64,000 nt of DNA, taken from assembly GCA_964019415.1 (NCBI GenBank), contig OZ025881.1, positions 5,385,517 through 5,449,516 on the forward strand, given 5' to 3'. The DNA comes from Ianthella basta (Eukaryota > Porifera > Demospongiae > Verongiida > Ianthellidae). The position numbers were made by a program, and so were the translations under genes. Shown piece by piece: positions 34,601 through 46,600 of the stretch (position 1 is its first letter; each line of letters begins with the position of its first letter). The notes under the pieces were generated by a model that worked only from the letters and a program-made list of their open reading frames with translations, did not search any database and had not been told where the DNA came from.

Positions 34601-37600
34601 TACTTAACAGTCTTCTGCTTCTGTAGTACTGATCTCCCAATCTTCACTTCTACCTGGTCTTCCTGGTGCTTTTTTGGTGGCTGCACCATCAGCAGTGTCT
34701 TCTCCACATTTTTCTTTAGTCCATTGCGCTCAAGCCATTCACAAATACACTCTAGGTCTTCTTCAAGCAGCTTACCTACTGTGGTAGGGTCCGGGTTGCT
34801 AACATAGATTGAAGTGTCATCAGCATAAAGGCTGATTGAACAGTGCTGGACAACAGCTGGTAGATCATTAACAAAGATAAGGAAGAGAAGAGACCCCAGG
34901 ATGGATCCTTGTGGTACACCGGTCGTGACATGTCTCCATTCTGAACAGGCACTGTGGGTGAGGATCCTTTCTCTCCGACCAGTTAGATAGCTGGTGAACC
35001 AGATAAGAGCAGCATCACATACTCCAATGGCTTCCAGCTTCCTGAGGAGGAGAGAGTGGCAAATAGAGTCAAAAGCCTTTGACAGATCTATCATGATCTA
35101 TCATGACTGTATCTACGACTTTGCCTTTGTCAAGGGCAGTCTTCCAGTCATCGGTACACTTCAGCAGAACATCCTGGGTACAATGTTTTGACGGAAGCCA
35201 GACTGTGCATCACTCAAGAGCTTACTGGACTCCAGGTAGTCAGTTAGCTGGCCAGCAACCACGGATTCTAGCACCTTGGCCAGCACTGGTAGGACAGAAA
35301 TTGGTCTGAGGCTGTTGAAGTCCCTCTTTCCTCCCGGTTTGGGCACAGGAGTGATATTTGCCTCCTTCCATTCCAATGGAAATTGGCCGGTGGTGAGGCT
35401 TGCATTGAATAGAGAGGTGATACTTTGGGCAATGGACGGAGCTACCATGCTCAAGAGTCTGGCTGAGATTCTGTCAGGACCTGTTGCCTTCCCTGCATCC
35501 AAATTGGATAGTTTCTTCAGAACCTCAGTTTCTGAGACCTCAGATAAGCGGAAGATTGAAGAGCAGGAGGCTGGGGAAATAGAATGAGTAGTACTTGTAG
35601 TATTAGCAGGGGGGATGCTGAAATGATCTATGAGACTGTTAGCTATAGTGGACTCATCTGGTGTGGTTCTTTCACTGGTGATGTAGTGACTAAGGGGGGC
35701 ACTAGCTCTTGTGCGTCCCAATGCGGCATTCAGTTTAGACCAGGCAAGTTTGGGTTGTTTCCTCATCTCTTCAGAGATGGTGATGAAGTGAGATGCTTTG
35801 GCTTGTCTGATTTGTCAGTTGACCTCCTTTCTGAGTGTCTTGTATCTATCCCAGGTGGCCTGGGATCTGGACTTCAGGTACTGGCGGTAGTAGTAGTTCC
35901 TTGACCTCATCAAGGAATGAATGTTTGCAGTGAGCCAGTCAGATCTGTTCTTCTTAATTCTGACTTTAACCAAGGGGGCATGCCCGTCAATAACACTCAA
36001 GAAAAGGGTCTCACATCTCTTGAAGCTCCTTATGTAGGACACGGTTGGGATAAATGGCAGCTTATCACAACATTCTCCATATATCATCTGGTGGTCGCTC
36101 CCTGTGACAGAAGCAGTCCCTACAGATGAGAAGATGTCAGGGTTGGTGGTAAATAGGAGATCAATGAGGGATGCTGACTGATTGGTGACCCGTGTGGGGG
36201 TAGAAATCAACTGTCTCATGTTCAACTCCTCAGTGCTTGTGAGTAACTCCCTTGTTGCAACTGAAGGCTGAAGTTTGAGCATGTCGCAATTGAAGTCACC
36301 CATCAGGACCACTTCTTTCTGTTCCCATGCAACTCGGTTCAGCATGTCTGCAATGTTGTCAAGTACCTTCTGGTCGGCACCAGGAGGGCGATAAATGGTG
36401 CCAAACAGAATGGTCTTTTTCTGTAGGTGCAGCTCCAACCAGATTGCTTCTACATCCTCAGCCTCCAGGTCGCCCCTTCTCTGACCCCTAAGTTTTGCTG
36501 GTGTATAAACCAGGATACCACCACCTCTCCTACCCCTGTCACGTCGATGGAGAACATAGGATGGAACACTAACTTCACATGTGGGAATTGAGTGGTCAAG
36601 CCAGGTCTCACTTACCCCTAATACAACAGGTCCGTTGGCACCAGTAAGGACTGAGCGCAGCTCATCCATCTTGTTCATCAGACTTTGGGCGTTTAGATGA
36701 CATAGGATGGTTTGGTTGGTGGAGTCTTCAAGGGGAGAATATACTTTGTCACGATCATTTACTCCATTCATATCAGCATCTCTATCATTTGTGTTTCGTT
36801 CAACCATGAGGGACGCAGGGTTGGTAGGGACAGGGTTGGGGAATGGGAGTTCGAGGAATGTACATTTGATACAGAACCAGCTGTCATCGCAGGCCGCCAG
36901 TTTGGAATAGGTGTCATCTGACTCTTGAGCGCATGTGGTGTGGCCCCATAGGCCGCAGCTGTCACACTGAATGCCCTTCTGACATCGCCTCACTGGTTTT
37001 CACACCTCACACATAGATACTTGTACTTGGGACCAGGATTTAGCTCTACATCACCCGACAAAAGCAAGTAGAGGAGAATGGTGCCTCAACACCTTGGAAG
37101 GTGTTTCCTCACCCATCTCCCATGACTTTCGCGCCTTCGGATGTCTGGCATCAGGAGTCCTCTTCGGGCGGAGATAATCCAGCTCTCTGCGGGAGAGGGC
37201 CAATAATGAGGAGCGAATCTGATCGTCATCACGTCAGCATGTCTTCTGTCAGCTCTAGGGAATGACCTGAGACCGTCGAGTCTGAGGAATAGGATGAGGC
37301 AGATCGCCAGGATCGGGAGCACTTTCAACCTTGTCGCCATTTTTGTCTCACCATGTCTGAAATACATATCTGAAGTTTAGAGTCAATCACTTCTTCCCTG
37401 AGTGAGTTATAGAAGACAGGATAGTAGCTAAAAAGTGTTGCACTAGAGGTGTTAGGCAATTAATTGAAGAGACAAATGCTTATTAGTAACACAAAATCGG
37501 CATTTCCAACACTTTTTGGCTATATTCTGTAATCCACAATCAAATTATAAGCTGTTCAAGTATGTCAGCCCATCTCCAATGCTAGCTGTGCCATTTGAAA

Positions 37601-40600
37601 TGTCCTCCAGGTTGCTGTCAGAGATAAACACCCTTCTAGCAATCTACTCGTAAATCGACTGTTGCAGACTCTCAAGCTAAGCCATTTCAATCTAGAAACA
37701 GCTACAACAACTGCACTCTATTGACGGCAAAGCCCAAACTATTGCCAAGAGCTCAGCGTGCGATGACCAGTTAGCTGGTCTGGTTTCAGTTTACATAGTT
37801 GCCGCACTTCACCAATCTCTTGAGGAGAATCCTCTTGCTTCGATTCCTGGTTGAGACATCGCTCCCTTGGATACTTGAGCCTTCACAACGGCGCCACTGA
37901 GCTCCTAAAGAACTCAACAACTATCTGCAGACAGTGGTCTGAATCATGGCCGTCTTGGATCTGAAGCTTTTAAGTTAAGGTGTGAAAATCAGTCAATTAT
38001 CAGTCCGCTTCTGACTGAAAGACTAAAATTGGTAGTTCTTTTTGCAGTGAAAGCGATTTAAGCACCAAAGAAGCCTTCTGGTGATTTCTTGGAAGCAGCA
38101 CTGTATATGTAATTAAGGTTTTTCGCTGTGATCAAATTACTGCACTCTCAGTGCTACAGCATTGTATAGACCAAGATGTTGCTTGGCTATCTAGTCAGCA
38201 ACAACACAAACACATCAAATGTGGTTGGTTCCATCGCAATGTACAGGGCCGGCAGAACCGGTCTGGCTGCTCCGATTTTGGACCAATATTTCCAACTCCA
38301 TCAAAAGTATTTTTCACTAAAACATAAATAAGAGTACTTACAGAAACGTTGTGACCTGGCAAGTCTTCATTCTTCGAGCGCAAGGTCGCACAAAGTGGTA
38401 AAACACCATTTTATTACCGCTAAGGGTACTATGTAACCCGTAAAGGCGGAACGAATGAGCTCACCAGGAAGGTTAGTCTTGTACACCGGCCCACATGTGC
38501 CATGTGGGAGCGCATGGTTCTGGTTACAAGACTATCCTTCCTGTTGATCTTTTGAATTGAGACAATGGCGCTTTCAAAGTCGTTGGCTATGAGCTTACCG
38601 GATCTCCCTCCTCAGCCAATGCATCCTCCCTCAAAGTTCATCTTCCCCAAACGTGAGTTTGATAAGAAGCAGATAGTGAAGAGTGCATGCCAGGCGTCCT
38701 GGTTTTCCACGTGGCCCTGGTTGCATTACCAGGCCAATAACCCAAAGGACATCGTATTTTTCCATGTGTGTGTATCTGCACTAAAGTCCAAAAGGATATG
38801 GATCGAAGCAAAGGCGTTCATGCTATTACAAATAATGGATTTAGGAATTGGAAGGATGCCACCATCAGCTTCAAAAACCATGAAGCATCTGCAAGCCATA
38901 AAGAAGCATTGCAAGTGGTCATGGTGATACCAGCTACATGCTCAGATGTGGGTGAAATGTTCTCCAGGAAGCATGCCCAAGAGAAAAGCAAGAATCGTCA
39001 GTGCCTACTCCGGATATTGTCAAACATTTGCTTTTTATCTAGACAAGGCCTTGCTTTTCAAGGTGATGATGACGATTCTAATTTCATGCAACTGCTAAAG
39101 CTATGTGAAATAGATGACTCTAGAATTGAATCATGGCTTTCAAAGAAGACCAACAAGTACACATCACACGAGGCACAAAATGAAATTCTCAAGGTTACGG
39201 CCCTTAGCACCCTAAGGAAGATTGCCAGTGAACTGAGCCAATCTCATTTCTTTAGTATTATGAGTGACGAGTGCACTGATGCTTCAAATAGAGAGCAGCT
39301 AGTTATTTGTGGGTGGGTGGGTGGACTCGAATCTTGAAGCACATGAAGAATTCATAGGGTTGTACAAAGTTGATAACATTCAGGCCGACACTATTGCAGC
39401 AGCTATTAGGGATGCCCTTATTCGACTGAACCTGGCTCTAAGCAAGTGCTGAGGACAGTGCTATGATGGTGCTAGCACAATGAAGGGAGCAAAGAGTGGC
39501 GTAGCAACACAACTGCTCAAGGACGAACCTAGAGCAGTATACATGCACTGCTATGGGCATGCACTTAATTTGGCAGTTGGAGACACAGTGAAAAGATGCA
39601 AGCTTATGAAGGATTCCCTTGATACTACCTTTGAGGTTTCAAAATTAGTGAAGTTTTCCCCCAAGAGGGACTAAAAGCTGACCTTGCTCTTGACAGCACT
39701 GGCTTTCGTGTGCTGTGTCCTACAAGATGGACAGTAAGGGCAGCCTCATTGAAATCTGTCACAGACAACTACACAGTGCTACAAGAGCTTTGAAATTTAT
39801 CCAAAGATAATGCTTCTGATCCATCCATGAAAGCACACATCATTGGGGTTGAAAACCTTTAGACACTACTTTGGTGTACAATTCAGCTTTCTCCTACTGC
39901 AGCACACTGTCAGTGACAACCTGAGCAAAACCCTTCAGTCCCCTATGTGTCTGCCTCTGAAGCCAAAGGGTAGCCGCAATGACTGCAGCCACCCTTCAGC
40001 ACATTAGAAATGATGAGTCTTTCTACCTTTTCTGGCAGAAGATTGAACAGGAGCGGCAGTCACTAGATGAGCAAGAGCCACAGCTGCCAAGAAGGAGAAA
40101 AATGCCCAAAAGGTTTGATGATCCCAAGACATTCTATCGACAGCAGTACTATGAGGCCTCGGACCTCATCATCTCATCAATCAATGACAGATTTGATCAA
40201 CCTGAATACAGGATCTACCGGCAACTGGAGGATCTACTTTTGAAAGCTGTTCAAAAAGAGGACTTTGAAGAGTGCCTGACTACTATTACTGCTTTCTACC
40301 ATTCTGATATCAATGCTGCTCAACTGCGTCTACATCTACTTGTACTGGCTTCTAACTTCCCAGACAACGACCGAGCTACTGCCTCTGTAATGGACATCAG
40401 AGACTACATTCAGAAAATGCCCCTACCTGAGAGACAGCTCATAGCAGAGGTCTCCAATTTACTACAACTTCTACTGGTGATGTCTTCAACCAATGCTGTT
40501 AGTGAAAGATCATTTAGTGCCCTCAGGAGAGTGAAGAACTACCTGTGTAGCTCCATGACTCAGGAAAGGCTGAACCACTTGCTCCTTCTTCATGCACACA

Positions 40601-43600
40601 AGCAGCTAATTGACTCAATCGACTTGATCGCAGTTGCAAATGGCTTTGTTGCACTGTCAGACCACAGACTGGGGTTATTTGGGAAGTTCAGTGAAGCTGA
40701 CATTTTACTCATTGGTTTCTGTGGTAAATGCAAAGCATTGTTGAAGTGCTTATCACGCATGTAACTGTTAAAACACATCTTTAACTTTACTCTATGCTTT
40801 TTATTTGGTTAACTATATTCTGTAAGCATGCATGTTTGGTGGATATGGCCCATCTTTTTTCATTTTATTGTATTGACCTGCCTGGCTGCACTTTTGTGAT
40901 AGTGAAATGTAGTTGTCTGGACACTGTTGACACTGTTGAGCGGAGCGAGCAAAAAATATTTTAGGGCCTGGCCAATCCTGAAATGCTTCCTCTGGCCCTG
41001 ATGTACATGACAATGTGCAGGAAACTATGGCAGGACACTTAGAAAATCATAAGCGTGGGTAAGATATTGCAAAATGAAAAGTCAATAACTCTACTATGCA
41101 AGCAAAATTAATATGTAAGTGTCCTGCCATATGTTTATGCACACATACCAGTAGGTACTATAGTCCCACTTTGGTAGTGCTCAGTTATTCAGGGGAAAAC
41201 TATCTAAAGACATTTTACTATATATGCAAAAGTTAGTACTTACCATTAGCTGATCGAGAGAGAAGCCAATGCCAACCCAGCCAGTAGTCTTGGCTTCTAA
41301 GGTAAATCTGATGGTGTCTCCATTTACAGCGTATGTCATACTGTACAGACCATTTGATGAGAATCTTGTTCCAGAGCACTCACCTGAAAACAGGTATTGC
41401 AAAATAGGTGTCATTGTGTGCACTTGTATGCATGTGTATATGACTCTGTCACTCACTAGTGCACATGACAGCAGCATCCATGCTGTGTGAACAGCTTCCA
41501 CTAGCAGAAATATTAAATGAGCAGTGTCGGACGATAGTTGCAACTTCTGGACACTGCAGGTCTTCCAAAATGGGTCCAGTTCCTTGTCCAAACACGCCCC
41601 CCTGACCCAAGTACGCCTCCTCTGCCCTCAGGTACCCTAGCTGTACACACACTAGATTAGCCACATCAATGCTCCATGTATTGACACAGATGGAACGCCA
41701 CAAACCAGATGTGAACACCTCAACTCTACCACGGTCATTGGATGGACCATCTTCTAGTCTCACTGTCCCCTCTAAAGCAAAATACATACATAGATAGTTC
41801 ATACAAAATATATAATGATATTCACACATTACACTATAATTGGTGGATTGGGTGGTGGGTTGGGTGGCAAAAATGATACGGAGAGAGGGGGTAGCCCCTA
41901 GTGACTGGAAGAATGCAGTGATTGTGTCAGTTTACAAGAAGGGCAGCAGGCTCGATTGCACGAACTATAGGGGAATTATCTTTATGAGTGCTGATGGTAA
42001 GGTGTTTGCACGGGTATTGAATGAGAGGGTGAAGGGATTGACGGTTGACAAAGTGATGGACAAGCAAGCAGGTTTCAGGGCTGGAAGGGGATGCAATGAT
42101 CAGATTTTTGCAGTTAAGCAAATTGTGGAGAAGACTATTGAGAAGGACAAGAAGACATACCTGGCATTTGTGGACCTAGAGAAAGCATAATTATGACAGT
42201 GTAAATTAAGTAGGGAGAAACTAGATGAGTATGGGGTGAAAGGGAAGTTACTAAGGGCAATCTGGGCACTGTATGTGGATGGTAGGGCAAGGGTGAAAGT
42301 TGGGAGAATGGAATTGGAGCTGTTTGGTGTGAGCAGAGGTGTGAGACAGGGTTGTACCTAATCTCCATGGCTTTTTACTGTGTTTATGCACAGGGTGACA
42401 AGGGAGGCAAAAAGGAAGTTTCAGAACAAGGTGAGATTGTCGACTGGGGATGTAGGAGTACTCCTCTTTGCAGACGATATGGTGGTAACGGCGGAATTGG
42501 TGGAGGGGATTCAGCATAACTTGCAACTAATGAGAGACGTGTGGAGCAAATGGGAATTGAAAGAGAATTGGAGAAAGACTGAGGAGATGAGGGTGGCCGG
42601 GATAAGTGAGGAATGTGACGTTAAAATTGGTGAGAAGGTAATAGATCAGGTAAATGAAATGAAGTACTTGGGTGTGATAATTAGTAGTGATGGAATGATG
42701 GTGAAGAAGTAGAGGCAAGGATTGGTAGTGCAACACAAGTGGTTGAGGGCATGAATGAAACAGTACTGAAGAGGTAGGATCTGAGCAGGAGCACGAAATC
42801 GAAAGTGGTGAATGCAACAATGATTCCAACACTAAGGTATGGTTGCGAGAAATGGTGCCTGACAAAGCATCTACAATCCAGGGTACAAGCCACCCAGATG
42901 AATGTCTCGAAGAAGGCACGGGGTGAATTCAATGACCTGTTGGGTGCTGTCTCGAAGCTGCCTCTTTGCCCATCGACCAGAAATGCTGTAGGAGTCTGTT
43001 CCATGATTAGCGGCAAAAGAGGACGTCCAAAGTTCACTAAGACAACGTTTAGAAGCCGGTTTTGAAAGTCCCTTGGTCTCGCACACAGTCCACTTCTGGC
43101 TGAACAAAATGGCATACAATATAAATTCCTTATACCCATTACTTCGCCCGATACATGCAATATAAATGTAAACATGGACGTACAACCGTAGCTTCACGTA
43201 TTTTATATTTATTTGCCATTGCTAGGTGGTTGCTATGTTTATTGAGTGACTATAAAAGTGCTACTTGCAGTGAGAGGTGACAATTTACTATCAGACAGCG
43301 ATTATATCTTATTGGAGAGCGATTATATCTTATTGGAGAGTGATTATATCTTATTGGAGAGCAAGAATATTTAATCGGGTTCATGAAAATATCTAATCGG
43401 GTTCAGTGTGATTCAATCAATAGCAACAACACTTCACATGCAAGTGCATGCTTGCATTCAGATCAAGCACAAGAACAGTTCAATGAAGCATACAGTAACT
43501 GTACACTACTCAACCATTAGTATGGTTGAGTTTAGAAGATCTATTGTGCCACTGTAGTTTCAGTCACGGAAAAGGGCGCAAAAAGCTTAAAGCTTCATCC

Positions 43601-46600
43601 TATTGGAAGAACTGAACAAACTGATTAATTACTGCCGTTCTACCATACTACAGTGCGGATGAATCGGCCACCATCAACGCACAAATTTTGACGAAATTTG
43701 TACACCGATGGTGGCCAATTCTTCCGCACGAGAGGACCCGGTCGGAAAGACATCTCAAGTACGTAGCTAGCTACCGAACGAACATAGAGACTCAGATCAT
43801 GGTCAGTTCCAACGCAGCTGATAACCGATTCATCATGCTGTCCCACCGTCAGATTCCTCTGAGCCAGCTTGGCTCCCTCTGCCTCCAATGCCGTTTGGGC
43901 GCACCTTTCACCAACTCACGATTCACCAGCCAAGTCTTGTTGGCACCTTCGATTGCGTTGCAGGAGCGGGGCAAGCTGTCTCCTCTGTAGAGGAAGAGGT
44001 TTCCGGAGGTATGGTGTACCGATGTTTCTGCCTGACTCGCTTGGCTCCTCGCAAGCTAGCTCTTGTAATCTTACTATAATTCGCGGAATCTAGAATTTTT
44101 ATGTATGTTTGTTCAGCCATAAAATCTGTGCCTTGCAGGGAATCAGCTTGAGACACTTTGTGCCAGTTGAGGGACTCGGGGGCCATGTTCTTAGTGGGGT
44201 GCCATTTGCCTAGCTGCCTTGCAACCAAAAAGCAAGATGTCCTTCGTCAATTCTCCACGGGCCGATACGCCATTTTTAACATTATTGACCGGCCCTTCCA
44301 CTACCGGTCATTGGCGTACTTGATACGAGCCATGCTAGTTAAGAGAGTGAGGGGACATGAGTTTATAGGGGTGCTGTTCACCTAGCTGCCCTGCAGCCGA
44401 AGAGCGTGCTTCCTTTTTTCCACGGGCCAAGACGCCATTAATATTTTTGTCTCTAGGACTTTTGACTACGGAAGATCTTATTCGTTATCGGCAAACGTTC
44501 GAATTAAACTCTACCGTTGGTATAGCAGCCAGCCTCCGTTGCTACCTGTGCAGATACCGTATGGCCGAAAATTTTGGCGAGGAATTTATTTTGGCGGATT
44601 GGCGGTTTTGAGAGCAATATGCCAATATTTCTTCTGCCAAAATTTGTGCAATCATATAGCTTTCCCACTTAACAAGCCTGGTTGTGCCAGGCCTATAGAC
44701 TAATCATCAGCATTAAGTTCACAACTGACAGCAGCGCGAGGACACCACGTTTCCAAAGAGTTTTGCACACTGGAAGTGGAAGAAGAGCACAAGGAAGCCG
44801 AAGGCAATTCGAACGGCGTCGTATATGCGGTCGCTGTGAAGACTGACGTTGAGATCATTATCGGTAACTTACTGCGGCAGATTTCGGCAGCCTGTTCTCT
44901 GTTTCTGCGTTGCAGTGGTACAATTGTGTGCGAGGTCACAGGCTTGGGGCGAGCGTCAGCAGATCTGCCAAAAGGAGGCTTAAAAGCCTTTGTACGATGC
45001 AGCATTCCTGGGAAAAGCTAAGGATTGGGATGAAAATAATCCGATTATGGTCAAATAACAGTGCGTGTACTCCTCAGAGACTCTTCAACAATCCAGGCTC
45101 GGTTCGTCCGGATTAGCCATTTTGCTATGAATATCATTATGGCACAGGCTTTGCCAAACCGCCAAAGTAAATTCCACCAAATACAGAAATTTCAGCAATC
45201 CACCAAAATTTCCAGCCATACGGTAGTTCAAAACTGGCAAGGTACCGACTCACTGGCTTGCGATAAGCTGGGAACCTGCCCAAAGGGCGGGCATACAGCT
45301 AGTGAATGAAAATGCATTGGATTTGCCCGTGCTCCCCTAATGCTTTCCTTATTTGGCAAGAAACCAATCCTTAGGGCCTCGTGCTTATAAATCAGCAACA
45401 CCCCTCAAGGAGGTGTTATAACTAATACATATATCCGTAACATGAAGCCATATTACAAAATGTCAATTTGAAAACAATATAGATAAAATGCAAACTCTAA
45501 GCTGGCATATTTCTATAGAATTACTTGTTTAATCCAGATACATACTTGCCCCGACTAATGTAGTCCTTTGAATACAAGAGAATAGAACAGATGAGACTAA
45601 CAATTAAAACTGCTGCATCTCATACACCCCTGCTCAAACGTGTTTCATGACTACTGAACAGACTCCAAAGTGTTGATACTCATGCATAGTGGGTGACTTG
45701 TTCTTACCTGGTGGTTGACAGGGTCCAGATGGGCCTCCAACCACCTCATGATTGCTGTCAGTGCAAGAAGTACATGCCATAGAGTCATTGCCTCTTGAAC
45801 AAGACTTACAAGTTGAATGACAGTCTGTACACGAAAGACAGAGAAACTGTGAATAGAAGCATGAATGAGGCAAGAAGGAAGCCTTTAACTTACACTCAGC
45901 TGGCCCCACTTCTACATCACCGTAGAAAGCAAGCACATTGCTTGAAAAACCACACCACAGTGTTCCCCCAAGGATGGCACTTCCAGAAGTGGAATTGACC
46001 TCTTCTCCATCAGATGAGCATGTGTAATCAACTGAAAGCAACAGGGAAGGCAGCAGCTATAACGAATAGTTACACTGTGCATGCTACAATGTACATAGGA
46101 CATACTTGGATGTAAGTGTGAACAAGTAAATTATATATTAATGTATGGTACTCAGTCAGACCAGGACCCACCATCAAAGATAGTTGTTACTGTATCTGCA
46201 GCAGTTTCCACTGCATAGCGGTGGTCAGTGCCATCAAAGAAGGGGTGAACTTTGTAGCATGAGGCAGTCGGCTCAGAGAGTGGTCGGTTTGGAGTACTGG
46301 CTGTGTAGAAAGATGACCTGAAGCAGAGAGACTGGTCACCAGCCAACTCAAGGGAAGGGTCTTGGACTGTACAGACAGGAGGGGGACGGTAGCAATATGG
46401 TCAGTTAAGGTTCATTTCCTAATGGATTGTCTGATACCTACCGATGGCTGTTGAGTTTCTGCAGTCTGCCTGCACTGTTGTGTCTGGCATGGGAATGCGG
46501 CAGCCATCAGTAGCAGGGTGCTCCTCACACACAGCCTGATGGGGTTGAATAAGGACATACACACACATGTACAGCTGTAGCATTGCTCATACATGTACAA

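Larger units (their letters stand above)
33213..41383 (-). other. DOMON domain split over three exons of copy B
   Basis: Exons 41383-41244, 33658-33600 and 33484-33213 together give a DOMON fold: TGWVGIGFS in the first, SDVVVGAANSQGSFVYDG in the second, and the YFLYAWGGAF and IDYH patterns in the third. DOMON domains bind heme or sugars. A 7.6-kb intron holding a hAT transposon and a LINE splits the domain between its first and second exons. Confidence 0.88.
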
